From positions 6,572,001 through 6,636,000 of the forward strand of contig AP025576.1 of the NCBI GenBank assembly GCA_022845955.1: DNA of 64,000 bases, written 5' to 3'. The DNA comes from Lachnospiraceae bacterium. GTDB taxonomy: Bacteria; Bacillota; Clostridia; Lachnospirales; Lachnospiraceae. Both the position numbers and the translations under genes were made by a program. Below the pieces are notes generated by a model that was not told the DNA's origin, ran no database searches, and saw only the letters and a program-made list of their open reading frames with translations. Below, piece after piece: positions 1 through 8,394 of the stretch (position 1 is its first letter; each line of letters starts with the position of its first letter).

Positions 1-875
1 TAAAGAGGCTGATCTCCATAATTTCTGGGCCACCACAGCTTGGGATTCTCCACAAGGATACTGCCTTCTATACGGAACTCCCCCGCTTCTACCTGTTTGC
101 CGGATGCCCGGAACAGCGGGTTGCTTCCATCGGCTTCGCTGACCATAATGTCCGCCCTAATCATGCCGCCCCTGTAGGCAGTCCCCCGCACAGAATAACT
201 TACCGCAGCCTTATCATATACCTGGAAAGGCTGGCTTTGTTTCACATCAATAGTTACCTCCTGAAGTTTCAGGACAGAGCACCCTTCCACATATACATCA
301 TCAAAAATGCCTATATTCCAGTATCCCCGGCATTTACCGGGATCCGCACCATAATCCTCCGCTTTTAACAGCATAGCCCTTGCGGGAACACAACCCCTGT
401 ACCTTTCCGGCATCGTGTCCGTAAAAACTTTCAACATTTTCTCATGACTGTGGAAATAAAGTAACAGGGAATTCTTTCCGTCTAAAGTTACCAGATCGGT
501 TATCTCCTTCTCAAAAGGAAGATACATGCTCTCAGAAAGTCCAAGGTATTCTCCATTCAGAAAAATGTCACATACCGTATCAAGTCCTTTACAGCAAAGG
601 AAATAGTGCTCTTCTTCCTTTGGTATGGTAAATTCCGTTTTATAAAACCAGTCATACCCGGATACCCAGGCCAACTCGGATGAATCCCCGCTTTCCAATA
701 CTTCGGCGGATGCAAGTCCGTTCTGTATCAGAATCTCATGTACCTGGGCAATCTGCCCGGCAGGTAAAAGATCGTCTGTAATACTATTTACTTTTTCTGA
801 TAATTCCTGTTTGGATTCGCTAAAATCAAAATTTGCTTTTCCTATCTTCCACTCCGTGAGCTTACGCTTTTCCAT
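1..875 (-). CDS. Glycoside hydrolase family 2 (beta-mannosidase-like), N-terminal part
   Basis: This is the first 291 codons of a gene that runs off the left edge. The visible part is the jelly-roll sugar-binding domain of a GH2 enzyme (beta-mannosidase/exo-glucosaminidase type): a W-Y-K-T-E-F entry strand, a D-x-F-L-N-G motif, a R-G-Y-W-N-I-G motif and, at the edge, the K-L-W-W-P segment followed by a G-D-Q-P-L turn. The catalytic TIM barrel lies outside the window. The start at 875 is supported by a GGAAAGGAGG ribosome binding site about 13 bases upstream. No signal peptide is seen, so the enzyme is probably cytoplasmic and acts on imported oligosaccharides. It is divergent from an AraC regulator that probably controls it. 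The exact sugar specificity cannot be told. Confidence 0.85.
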   Translation of the reverse strand, partial: MEKRKLTEWKIGKANFDFSESKQELSEKVNSITDDLLPAGQIAQVHEILIQNGLASAEVLESGDSSELAWVSGYDWFYKTEFTIPKEEEHYFLCCKGLDTVCDIFLNGEYLGLSESMYLPFEKEITDLVTLDGKNSLLLYFHSHEKMLKVFTDTMPERYRGCVPARAMLLKAEDYGADPGKCRGYWNIGIFDDVYVEGCSVLKLQEVTIDVKQSQPFQVYDKAAVSYSVRGTAYRGGMIRADIMVSEADGSNPLFRASGKQVEAGEFRIEGSILVENPKLWWPRNYGDQPL

Positions 876-1116
876 AGCAGCTGTTTCTGCCTCCTTTCCG
901 CACCGTTTACATCAGCGCCTGAACATGGCTAAATCGTAGCATGTGTATTCGTGCTTTTAAACTTCAAATATGTGTTTTTGACTCAGAAAAACTCACATAA
1001 TATACTATGAAAATCAGCAAAACACTCTTAAAAAGAAGAAGTATAGACAATTCCTATAGTGATATAGAGAGGGAACATGTATAATATTGACAAACGAACG
1101 GGAGGGGTTACAAAAG
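876..1116. promoter_or_regulatory. Divergent promoter region between GH2 and araC-type genes
   Basis: On the plus strand TTGACT (978-983), a 17-base spacer and TATACT (1001-1006) form a good sigma-A promoter for the AraC gene. On the minus strand TTTAAA, 17 bases and TACGAT is a weaker candidate for the GH2 gene, as expected for a promoter that needs an activator. The 240-bp interval probably contains the AraC-type operator, but no clear direct repeat identifies it. Confidence 0.55.
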
Positions 1117-3438
1117 ATGAGCAGAAAAAAATTTATCAGCAAAAAATATTATCAGGTCCTTTTTACAGCAATATTTTCTATACTGATTCTGTTATCCGGC
1201 CTCTTATCCTATCTGGCCTTATCTTTTTACGCATCAGGAATCAACAATAAGAAACTATCAGCCGCCAATGAATATTTAGAGGATACGGCAGTGAGCTATA
1301 AAGAGTTAACGCGGGAAATAGATGTTCTGTATGCCTTTCTCCTGAGTAACAATTCTACTGTTACGGAATATCTGACCGCCCGGGGCAAAAATAACCGCCC
1401 CGAAACCGAAACCCTTCAGACAATCAGAAATATAGGAAGCCTGAATACCTATATATCCTCAATTGTATTATACAATCATGTAAATGACACCTATCTGTCC
1501 AGCGAGGCTTCTTTTGATATGAAGCTCTTTTTAAAAGCCTTTCTGAAAAATTCCGCCGAAAACCTGCCGGCACAGGCAAAACAGAAGGCCGTCTTTGCCT
1601 ACTATGATCCGGACCGTTCCGGGGACAACGGTGGCCCGGACTATCTAAGTATGGTTTATTACATCTTAAACAAGTATACACAGACCTACTACTGCGTGGT
1701 TTTTAATTTGGATACTGAGAAGATCGGGACAGGGATTTTAGGGGATACCCGGGAAAATGCATATCTGGTAAATGAATTTGGCTCCATTGTGGCGGCACAT
1801 AGCGGAACAGCCCCGGTTACAAGCATTCCTTTTTCCTGGATAAAAAAAGCCTCTGCAGGAACTTCAGACGGTACATTCACAGAACGGCTGAACGGAGAAA
1901 ATTATCTGATATCCTATCGGAGACTGGACACAACAGACTGGTATTGTTTTACGGTAAACAAAAGCAGTACTTTTCTGCTGCATTCTCCGTATCTGCTCCT
2001 CCTGCTGTGTCTCATCAGTATTTTATTATCTCTCGGACTCACCTCTTTCCTCTCAAAAAAACTTTATTCTCCTATCCACTATACGATTACGGAATTGGAT
2101 CAGATAGCAGGAGCTTCGGAACTAGGTACCGGCGACGGAATGAAAAACAGAAATGATGAATTCGCTTACGTAAATTCTATTGTTACTGCATTATCCGATA
2201 AAGTGCAGGATTTAAAGCTTGAAAATTCCAGCAACATGGAAATCCTCAAAAAATCATTTTTAAAGACATTGATACAGGAGAACGGACCGGTAACAGACTT
2301 GGAAAAAGCATGGCGGATTTATAATATTCAGCTGTTTGGCCCGGAGATCTATCTGCTGCTGGTGGATACAGATTATATAACCGGCAGGGAGCAGATAAAC
2401 GGACTGTCTTTTTCGGAAATACTGCAGGCAGGACTGGAAAACACCCTGGCTGATTTATGCAGCTTTGAACTGATACCCAGAACCGAAACGCAGTATATTA
2501 TTTTATATACCCCAAAAACAGGAGGGATGGAATACCATCTGCCGAAAGAAAGACTGCAAAAGCTGCAGGAATTTGTATCACTTGCAGCAAATGCCAGCAT
2601 AACGCTGGTGCCGGAAGGAAACTGCTACCCGGCTGCAAGGATTTATGAAGGATACAAAAATGCGGTAAGACTGCTTAAGGAACGGTTCATTCTGGGGTAT
2701 GGAAAAATCATATCAAGGGATGAAATCGATACCCTCTTATCCGTTATGACCACGTATCCGGATGAACTTATAAAGGGGATGATAGAAAGCATCAAACAAA
2801 GGGATAAAGAGAACTTCCTGGAACGTTATGATAAACTGACAGATTTCTTACGTACATATGTATACCAGGATGTAATCCGTATACTCATCCACCTGGTAGA
2901 TCAGATGGCAAACGTAATGCGTTCCATTACTGTAGACAGCCAGTACCTGAATATGGATTTTTCATCTGTAGATGAGTTATTCCACTCCGTACATACCCTA
3001 AAAGAAACAAAAGGATGGTTTATACAGATTTTTGATCAATACCTGAAAACCTTGCAGCATTCCGCGCTTAATAAAAACGATATTTATTGGGATGCGGTAA
3101 AGCAGGCACAGGAATCCATTCGCAAAAATTTGGGGGATCCAAATCTGAGTATAGATAGGATATCCGAAGTTGTTGGATACTCTTCCAATTATTTTTCAAA
3201 AATATTTAAAAGCCTGACAGGTGTTTACCTGAAGGATTACATAAAGAATGTGAGAATCAGCTATGCGATATCCCTTTTGGCCGAGACAGATATGACGGTA
3301 AATGAAATTTCTAACCGAACGGGATTTGTAAATCAGAACTACTTCTTCGCAGCATTTAAGAAAGAGACAGGGATGACACCGGCTGTTTACCGGAAACAGC
3401 ACGGGAAGAAAAAAGAGGATGCAGGCAATACTAAGTAA
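1117..3438 (+). CDS. Membrane-anchored AraC-family transcriptional regulator
   Basis: A 773-residue regulator. A first membrane helix lies near residues 13-38, an extracellular sensor-like region at about 40-288 and a second helix at about 290-312. After a cytoplasmic linker, two AraC helix-turn-helix units occupy about 665-765; the motif S-I-D-R-I-S-E-V-V-G-Y is the first recognition unit. This layout is typical of Clostridia regulators that sense an extracellular carbohydrate and activate a neighbouring sugar operon, here the divergent GH2 gene. The ATG at 1117 is chosen over the upstream TTG at 1087 because GGAGGGG (1101-1107) lies about 9 bases before it. It is probably part of the old chromosome rather than the mobile element. 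Confidence 0.88.
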   Translation: MSRKKFISKKYYQVLFTAIFSILILLSGLLSYLALSFYASGINNKKLSAANEYLEDTAVSYKELTREIDVLYAFLLSNNSTVTEYLTARGKNNRPETETLQTIRNIGSLNTYISSIVLYNHVNDTYLSSEASFDMKLFLKAFLKNSAENLPAQAKQKAVFAYYDPDRSGDNGGPDYLSMVYYILNKYTQTYYCVVFNLDTEKIGTGILGDTRENAYLVNEFGSIVAAHSGTAPVTSIPFSWIKKASAGTSDGTFTERLNGENYLISYRRLDTTDWYCFTVNKSSTFLLHSPYLLLLLCLISILLSLGLTSFLSKKLYSPIHYTITELDQIAGASELGTGDGMKNRNDEFAYVNSIVTALSDKVQDLKLENSSNMEILKKSFLKTLIQENGPVTDLEKAWRIYNIQLFGPEIYLLLVDTDYITGREQINGLSFSEILQAGLENTLADLCSFELIPRTETQYIILYTPKTGGMEYHLPKERLQKLQEFVSLAANASITLVPEGNCYPAARIYEGYKNAVRLLKERFILGYGKIISRDEIDTLLSVMTTYPDELIKGMIESIKQRDKENFLERYDKLTDFLRTYVYQDVIRILIHLVDQMANVMRSITVDSQYLNMDFSSVDELFHSVHTLKETKGWFIQIFDQYLKTLQHSALNKNDIYWDAVKQAQESIRKNLGDPNLSIDRISEVVGYSSNYFSKIFKSLTGVYLKDYIKNVRISYAISLLAETDMTVNEISNRTGFVNQNYFFAAFKKETGMTPAVYRKQHGKKKEDAGNTK

Positions 3439-3769
3439 AACCAAACTCATTGACTCTCTATGCGGCTAATTTTAATGGCGTATTTCCACTATTTTAACAT
3501 ACTCTATTTTATAAAATAATATTCGGTAAAATAAAAATAGCCTCCACCTTATTTCCACCTTATCTTGCGGTTTTATTCGGTTTAAAACGGTTTAAAACGA
3601 TACTTTAGATGATACTACATATATTATTGCTTCAGTCCTTACAATTAACTCAAAGGTAATAACAATGGTCTATGATACAAAAAAATTTATTTTAAATTTT
3701 ATTTATTCCAGTAAAATCAAGGCTTTCAGTACTTCACCAAGCCTGATAGATTAAAAAAATAGAGTGGAC
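3439..3769. other. Gene-free chromosomal flank next to the tRNA-Cys fragment
   Basis: No convincing gene is present. There is a tandem pair of the 10-mer CGGTTTAAAA (3578-3597) and two copies of TCCACCTTAT (3543-3552 and 3554-3563). A close relative, TCCACCTTTA, recurs at 3926-3935 on the other side of the tRNA fragment. Short direct repeats flanking an attachment site are what arm-type integrase binding sites look like, but that role is inference. Confidence 0.4.
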
Positions 3770-3804
3770 AAACGAAAAAAGAACCAGATTTCTCTGATTC
3801 TTTG
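3770..3804 (-). terminator. Intrinsic terminator following tRNA-Cys 3' end
   Basis: Read on the minus strand, AGAATCAGA, a short loop, TCTGGTTCT and a run of six T form a hairpin terminator directly after the tRNA-Cys 3' fragment. It fits the natural end of the tRNA transcript and supports the view that this side is the original downstream flank. Confidence 0.65.
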
Positions 3805-3850
3805 TAGAGGCGCAGACCGGATTTGAACCGGTGGATACTGGTGTTGCAGA
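3805..3850 (-). other. tRNA-Cys(GCA) 3' fragment: putative ICE attachment site
   Basis: The minus strand reads as tRNA-Cys from the anticodon loop to the 3' end: CTGCAAC loop with anticodon GCA, the 3' anticodon strand ACCAG, a T-arm ACCGG-TTCAAAT-CCGGT, an acceptor strand CTGCGCC and discriminator T, which is characteristic of tRNA-Cys. The 5' half is absent: the bases where the matching CTGGT strand should be do not fit. Such isolated 3' halves are left when a tyrosine-integrase element enters a tRNA gene. By orientation the intact tRNA-Cys should be at the far right end of the element, beyond 64000. The encoded tail is CTA rather than CCA. Confidence 0.75.
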
Positions 3851-3973
3851 CAGAACCCCTACAAGGATTTTTTCTAGTGTTTTCGGTGCTTTGACGGGCT
3901 TCTTGAAAACACTGTCCACTCTATCTCCACCTTTACCCAAAGGTAGCCCTCTATATTTGCTGTACTATGCTTC

Positions 3974-4002
3974 TTTAACAACTAAAACTTACGTCTTATT
4001 AT
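3974..4002 (+). promoter_or_regulatory. Candidate promoter of the first ICE gene
   Basis: TTTAAC (3974-3979), a 17-base spacer and TATTAT (3997-4002) lie 56 bases before the start of the HTH protein at 4058. Confidence 0.45.
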
Positions 4003-4057
4003 AGCATATTTCCTATTAAAAGTATAGTTTGAATTAAATTCCATAATGGAGGTAAAC

Positions 4058-5239
4058 ATGGATTACCAATTAGAAATTAAACAAATAGTGGACTACCCCC
4101 GGTGCAGAATGTACCGGGAGTTTATCCGCCGTATCATGGAAGATAGAAACATTCGTACCAACGGAAGCTCCTATCTTTTTTATTTTGTTATACTATGCTC
4201 CTATGTAAACTTTAGAAGCTCATACCGCCGCCTGGACGGAATTACCTACCTTGTTGAACCAGGACAATGGATCTGCACAGCTGCAGAGCTGTCCGAGTGG
4301 TTCCGAACGCGATTCCAACATCAGGCCATTTCTATTCTGGACACGCTGAAAAAGCAGCACTACATAACCTATTCCAAACTTGGCCGGGGAAACCTTATAA
4401 AATTTTCAATTATCGGCTGGAAAACCTCAAATACCGCGTTGGAATATAATTACCCATGTCTGAAGGACGTGGGCTTTTTCTTTTTCCCGATAGCAGCCGC
4501 TCATGAACTCATCAGCTTGGGAAAAGCGTCCGAAATGGATATTGTTCTGGACTTGTGGCTCCATACCATTTATCAGGACAGCCAGGTGCAAGGCTCCGAT
4601 AAAGGCCCGGTCGTATATTTCCGGAATGGAACCGGAAATCCGCTTACCAATTTTTCAGACCTGGCGCTCCGCTGGGGAGTATCAAAATCTACAGTAAGCA
4701 GAATTTTCAACAAACTGGAAAAGTTAGACTATCTCTCCCTGATCTCCTTTCCTGGCAGACACGGGAGCGTCATCTACCTAAATAACTACCTGTCAACAAT
4801 GTTTCAAGTATCAGATGTCATGATTGACAAAGAGGAGGTTTCTATGGCTTTTAATATTCCATTACATATTCCGGCTGCCAGCCTGGAGGCAGACACATCG
4901 CCTATCCGGGATGAACAGATTTGCGTTCCAAACGAAGAAAATAGCGTTTCAAAACCGCACATGCGGGCGATGGTCCGAAAAGTGGCAAAAGTCCTTGCTA
5001 CACAAGGGATTCCATGCTGTGAGTGTTCCAGAACTATATATAAGTTATATCCCTTATCCGACTGCATGGAAGGTAATTATAGGTATTCTCTAAGGGTCAT
5101 ATGTCCGGACGGCCGGGAAGGGTATCACTTTGAACTTTGCCTGTCACCGGTACGAACCGATGATGAAATGGCCGGAAGAAAATTCACTGGAGGACAGCGT
5201 GGAAAAAATCAATTCATGGGAGGACATGTCAATGCGTAA
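4058..5239 (+). CDS. Winged-helix DNA-binding protein, replication/regulation-like
   Basis: A 393-residue protein with two winged-helix-like parts: an N-terminal region with W-I-C-T-A-A-E-L-S-E-W-F (about 70-85), and a MarR/GntR-like helix-turn-helix containing L-A-L-R-W-G-V-S-K-S-T-V-S-R (about residues 205-225). The C-terminal 90 residues are unlike the rest. The ATG at 4058 is preferred over 4046 because GGAGG (4048-4052) is its ribosome binding site. It lies at the attachment-site end and overlaps the next gene by a few bases, so the two are translated together. It could be a replication initiator or the activator of the transfer promoters; sequence alone does not decide. Confidence 0.6.
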   Translation: MDYQLEIKQIVDYPRCRMYREFIRRIMEDRNIRTNGSSYLFYFVILCSYVNFRSSYRRLDGITYLVEPGQWICTAAELSEWFRTRFQHQAISILDTLKKQHYITYSKLGRGNLIKFSIIGWKTSNTALEYNYPCLKDVGFFFFPIAAAHELISLGKASEMDIVLDLWLHTIYQDSQVQGSDKGPVVYFRNGTGNPLTNFSDLALRWGVSKSTVSRIFNKLEKLDYLSLISFPGRHGSVIYLNNYLSTMFQVSDVMIDKEEVSMAFNIPLHIPAASLEADTSPIRDEQICVPNEENSVSKPHMRAMVRKVAKVLATQGIPCCECSRTIYKLYPLSDCMEGNYRYSLRVICPDGREGYHFELCLSPVRTDDEMAGRKFTGGQRGKNQFMGGHVNA

Positions 5240-5783
5240 AAAATCATCTATCCAAAATGAGACACCTGTAAACAAGGACAGTGCCATATATCACGATACC
5301 AGTAAGCTACTGGAAAGTTACCGGGATGCGGTGTGGAATCTGGAATTGGCCGTTCAGCAGGTCCGCCATAGCTTTGAAATTGAGTTTGGCAGCTCGATTG
5401 AGGAGTTTCTGGACTCCATTTATCTGGCCGGGGCCGATGTGGGCGGCTCCAAACTGGAGGAATACGCTAAGAGCATTGAGAGAAGCAACAAAATGCTCAA
5501 TACGCTCATGGCTGCCGTGGATCTGCTCCGGACAAAGCATAAGCACGGAGAGCAATACTACTGGATACTGTACTATTCCTATCTTTCTCCCCAGGAGCTA
5601 CAGAACGTAGAGGAAATTATTGAAAAGCTCAAACCGCATATTGCCAACATATCGCAGCGGACTTACTACCGTAAACGACCGAAGGCGATTGAGGCACTGA
5701 GTACCATTCTTTGGGGATTCACCTCCAGAGATTGCATTTCCGCTCTAAACAGGTTCTGCCCCGATGAGAATAACATGGCATAG
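5232..5783 (+). CDS. ArpU/sigma-70 region 4-like small regulator
   Basis: A 183-residue protein whose C-terminus (I-S-Q-R-T-Y-Y-R-K-R-P-K-A-I-E-A-L-S) resembles the recognition helix of phage ArpU and DUF1492-type late regulators, which have a sigma region 4-like fold. The start at 5232 has GGAGG at 5219-5223 and overlaps the previous stop. The gene ends inside the TGGCAC operator region of operon 1. A regulator placed directly before a controlled promoter is a natural candidate for its activator. The family match is by motif only. Confidence 0.55.
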   Translation: MRKKSSIQNETPVNKDSAIYHDTSKLLESYRDAVWNLELAVQQVRHSFEIEFGSSIEEFLDSIYLAGADVGGSKLEEYAKSIERSNKMLNTLMAAVDLLRTKHKHGEQYYWILYYSYLSPQELQNVEEIIEKLKPHIANISQRTYYRKRPKAIEALSTILWGFTSRDCISALNRFCPDENNMA

Positions 5784-5852
5784 AACTGGCACTGAATTAT
5801 CCTTAATTGGCACAGTATTGCGATTTACACGACATTTTACCCATGATATAAT
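5776..5852 (+). promoter_or_regulatory. Transfer promoter 1 with three TGGCAC boxes
   Basis: TGGCAT (5776), TGGCAC (5787) and TGGCAC (5808) are spaced 11 and 21 bases apart, about one and two helical turns. They are followed by TTTACA (5824-5829), a 17-base spacer and TATAAT (5847-5852). The same arrangement with the same spacings recurs at 26974-27050 before operon 2. The boxes probably bind an ICE-encoded regulator on one face of the DNA. Confidence 0.8.
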
Positions 5853-5896
5853 AGTCATGCTCAAAGTTCTATCAAAATTTCATACAGCACACAGAT

Positions 5897-5923
5897 GGCA
5901 CCCCTTAGATGGTGCTTTTTTTG
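5897..5923 (+). terminator. Leader hairpin 1 of operon 1
   Basis: GCACC and GGTGC form a small hairpin followed by seven T, about 45 bases after the promoter -10. It is a weak terminator or attenuator candidate. Confidence 0.45.
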
Positions 5924-5985
5924 TGCCAAAAACAGCAAAATGCTGCTGTACCTGGTATCTGGCTCCGCAGATTTCAGGTTCCCGG

Positions 5986-6025
5986 AAAAGCCGGCGGTCC
6001 CTTATTCAGACTGCCGGCTTTTCTG
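5986..6025 (+). terminator. Strong leader terminator of operon 1
   Basis: AAAAGCCGGCGGTC (5986-5999) pairs with GACTGCCGGCTTTT (6009-6022), a 14-bp stem with one G-T pair followed by T-rich sequence. It sits between the promoter at 5824 and the first gene at 6064, so transcription of the operon must pass it. This suggests attenuation or antitermination control. Confidence 0.75.
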
Positions 6026-6063
6026 TTTCCGGAGAAAAAACACAATAATCAGGAGGTACAAAG

Positions 6064-6447
6064 TTGAATAGGATTAAAAAAACAGGGGAGCTTCCCCGGA
6101 GGGCGCTGCGGCGTATCCCTTTCCGTAAGATTCTTTGCACGATCAGTTTCAGCACTTATTTTCTCATGCTGAACACCCAGACGATCATGGCCGCTGATAT
6201 GTGGGCAAAGGCAGAAACCATTATGAAAGATGTCTATGGGAAAATTGTCGGCATTTCCACCATTGCGGCCATCGTGACAGCTTCCGTTGCTCTGCTTCTC
6301 ATGAATTTCAGCAAAAGCGGAAAAACCGTTGATGAATCGCGCGCCTGGCTGAAGCGGATTGCTATTTCCTGGGTAATCCTTAACGGCCTTGGTTTCATCA
6401 TGGCCTATGTGACGCCATTCTTTAGTGATGGACGCTGGAACGGATAA
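6064..6447 (+). CDS. VirB2/TrbC-like small membrane protein
   Basis: A 127-residue protein with an N-terminal basic stretch, a signal-like hydrophobic segment ending near A-A (about residues 22-44) and two further membrane helices (about 60-80 and 92-112). This is the layout of VirB2/TrbC pilin-type subunits, which in Gram-positive ICEs are first in the T4SS operon. The TTG start at 6064 is supported by AGGAGGT at 6051-6057. The family assignment rests on length, topology and position before the VirB6-like gene, not on a diagnostic motif. Confidence 0.6.
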   Translation: MNRIKKTGELPRRALRRIPFRKILCTISFSTYFLMLNTQTIMAADMWAKAETIMKDVYGKIVGISTIAAIVTASVALLLMNFSKSGKTVDESRAWLKRIAISWVILNGLGFIMAYVTPFFSDGRWNG

Positions 6448-6459
6448 GGCAGGTGCGTC

Positions 6460-6744
6460 ATGAAAATATGGACTTTAAATAAAACGATCCCGGCCGATGT
6501 GTACGCGCTGCCTTCCGATGGGACCAGGATCTATCTGGGGACCACCAATATCCATAGAAAAAAGAACAGATTCTATACGCGGGTGCATTCTGCACTTCTG
6601 GGCGGATTCTCTTATCCGGTGCCGCAGGTGGCATTTCCGGAAGCATTCTGCCGGAAACATGGGGACCGGCCGCTTTGTATCTGTTTTAAAAACTCGGCTA
6701 TTCACACAAAAGTCCAGAAACAGCTGGCCTTTTTAGCTGTGTAG
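6460..6744 (+). CDS. Hypothetical 94-residue protein of the T4SS operon
   Basis: Not recognised. It fills the gap between the VirB2-like and VirB6-like genes exactly, in the same direction, with an AGGTG-type ribosome binding site. It contains no membrane segment, and has basic and aromatic patches (R-K-K-N-R-F-Y-T-R) and three cysteines. Its placement argues for a real gene that works with the transfer apparatus. Confidence 0.55.
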   Translation: MKIWTLNKTIPADVYALPSDGTRIYLGTTNIHRKKNRFYTRVHSALLGGFSYPVPQVAFPEAFCRKHGDRPLCICFKNSAIHTKVQKQLAFLAV

Positions 6745-6765
6745 CCCCGGAAAGGAGGAATTTCT

Positions 6766-7476
6766 ATGGGCATTTTAGATGGGATTGTGGAATGGATTTC
6801 AGAGCAGGTCATGAACGGTCTGGATCTCATTACCACTTCCGTTCTGGGTGCTTTGGGATGTGACATGAGCACATTCCTTCGGTACTTCCCGGCAGCCAAA
6901 AGCATGTATAAGATTTTTGTTGCAACTGCCATTGGCCTGGTGCTCCTAAACCTGGTTTGGCAGGTCTTTAAGAATTTCGGCCTGATTGCAGGGATTGAAG
7001 CGGAAGACCCCATCAAGCTCTCAATCCGGTCAATCCTTTTTATTTTGCTGATTTATTTCTGCAATCAGATCACGGACATTATACTGAAAATTGGCGGCAC
7101 CCCCTATACCTGGATTTTAAATTCAGAGATTCCGCCGATCAGCTTTTCCAATTTTAATTCCGTGCTGCTGACAATAATCGGAGTCTGTGCAAGCGGCTCC
7201 GTGGCCTTAATCGCCCTGATCCTCGTCCTGATTTTGGCCTGGAACTACATTAAACTGCTTTTTGAGGCTGCCGAACGGTACGTGCTTCTTGGTGTGCTGG
7301 TCTATACCGCGCCGATGGCATTTGCTACCGGCGCCTCTCAAAGTACCGCTAACATTTTTAAATCCTGGTGCCGTATGTTCGGAGGCCAGGTATTCCTGCT
7401 GGTGATGAATGCCTGGTGCCTTCGTCTTTTCACCAGCATGGTTGGCAATTTTATCGCCAATCCACTATCATTATAG
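6766..7476 (+). CDS. VirB6/TrbL-like conjugation membrane protein
   Basis: A 236-residue protein with about five or six membrane helices. The segment A-E-R-Y-V-L-L-G-V-L-V-Y-T-A-P followed by S-W-C-R-M-F is typical of TrbL/VirB6-type channel proteins of Firmicutes ICEs. It would form part of the inner-membrane DNA translocation channel. The GGAAAGGAGG ribosome binding site fixes the start at 6766. The next gene follows after 9 bases and may supply the rest of the TrbL-like function. Confidence 0.75.
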   Translation: MGILDGIVEWISEQVMNGLDLITTSVLGALGCDMSTFLRYFPAAKSMYKIFVATAIGLVLLNLVWQVFKNFGLIAGIEAEDPIKLSIRSILFILLIYFCNQITDIILKIGGTPYTWILNSEIPPISFSNFNSVLLTIIGVCASGSVALIALILVLILAWNYIKLLFEAAERYVLLGVLVYTAPMAFATGASQSTANIFKSWCRMFGGQVFLLVMNAWCLRLFTSMVGNFIANPLSL

Positions 7477-7485
7477 GAGGTCACA

Positions 7486-8394
7486 ATGAAATCATGGAAG
7501 AAAATACTGACCGTCCCCTTTCTGGCAGTCACTTTACTTTTATTACAGTCGGTACCCGCTATGGCCGCCGTTACAGAAGCCGACGTCCAGGCTGTCGGGA
7601 AAGAAACTGCAGCCGGAAATGTTCTGATCTGGTTTCTGTGTGCGATAGCCTTTTTGAAAATAAGCCAGAAGATTGACAGCTTCATGAGCAGCTTAGGAAT
7701 CAATGTCGGCCATACCGGTGGCAGTATGATGGCTGAACTCATGATTGCGGCCAAGGGATTGACAACCGCAAAAAATGTAGCCGGTGGCGGCATGTTCCGT
7801 GGTGGTTCCTTTCGAGGCGGTTCCAGTTCCCAGCATATGAGCAGCGCTTCCTTTATGTCAGGTGGGCTGGCCGGTGCAGTGAGCCGTCAGTTCACAAATG
7901 GAGCCGTTCAGAGTGCCACCGGACAGGGTGGAAATCCCATCAGCCGGAAAATGTTTGAATCCTCGGTACAAAAAGGAGGCTCATTTGCTAATGATGTCAC
8001 CGGGGCGGTTGCCAAAGGGAATATCAACTATACTGGCACCATGTCCGGTCCACAGGCAGCGCAGGCCCTGACTTCTTACCTCGGTCAGACTGGAGTTCCA
8101 GATGCCCCAGCCTATAAAGATGTGGAAATCGGCGGCGGACGGATCAGCGGCATAGAAACCTCCGCGGAACATCCCAACGGTACTTCATTTGGTATGTACC
8201 AGACCGATCAATACATGGCTCCGGAGGGAAACTACGATGTTGTTACGGCTGCTGATAATTCCACCTGGTACAGGCAGTATGCAAAAGATACGGTGGAGCG
8301 GACTCCTTACATGACAGAAAAGGGGCAGATTGCTTACCATGAAAAAATCGTTAAGCAGCTTCCCAACATGCCAAAAAGGAAGGACCGCGTGTAA
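7486..8394 (+). CDS. Secreted/membrane conjugation protein, TrbL C-terminal-like
   Basis: A 302-residue protein with a signal peptide (residues 1-27, ending A-M-A-A), one membrane helix at about 43-62, a Gly/Ser-rich central region (M-F-R-G-G-S-F-R-G-G-S) and a soluble tail. ICEs of this type often place a signal-peptide protein with a Gly-rich region directly after the VirB6-like gene, where it acts as part of the same membrane complex. Its stop codon overlaps the ATG of the next gene by one base (TAATG), so the two are translationally coupled. Confidence 0.6.
   Translation: MKSWKKILTVPFLAVTLLLLQSVPAMAAVTEADVQAVGKETAAGNVLIWFLCAIAFLKISQKIDSFMSSLGINVGHTGGSMMAELMIAAKGLTTAKNVAGGGMFRGGSFRGGSSSQHMSSASFMSGGLAGAVSRQFTNGAVQSATGQGGNPISRKMFESSVQKGGSFANDVTGAVAKGNINYTGTMSGPQAAQALTSYLGQTGVPDAPAYKDVEIGGGRISGIETSAEHPNGTSFGMYQTDQYMAPEGNYDVVTAADNSTWYRQYAKDTVERTPYMTEKGQIAYHEKIVKQLPNMPKRKDRV

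Larger units (their letters stand above)
3759..3924. repeat. Perfect 12-bp inverted repeat flanking the att site
   Basis: ATAGAGTGGACA at 3759-3770 is inverted as TGTCCACTCTAT at 3913-3924, bracketing the tRNA-Cys fragment and its terminator. Inside it, AGTGTTTTC (3876-3884) and GAAAACACT (3905-3913) form a second inverted pair. These may be recombinase or excisionase binding sites. Confidence 0.5.

Noticed and set aside
3734..3940. Minus-strand 68-codon open frame over the att site
   Set aside because: It runs through the tRNA-Cys fragment and its terminator, has no ribosome binding site and no protein-like pattern.
5808..5825. TGGCAC...TTGC looks like a sigma-54 -24/-12 promoter at both transfer promoters
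   Set aside because: The spacing is one base shorter than the strict sigma-54 spacing at both sites, no sigma-54 activator is seen, and a good sigma-A promoter with a 17-base spacer lies immediately downstream.
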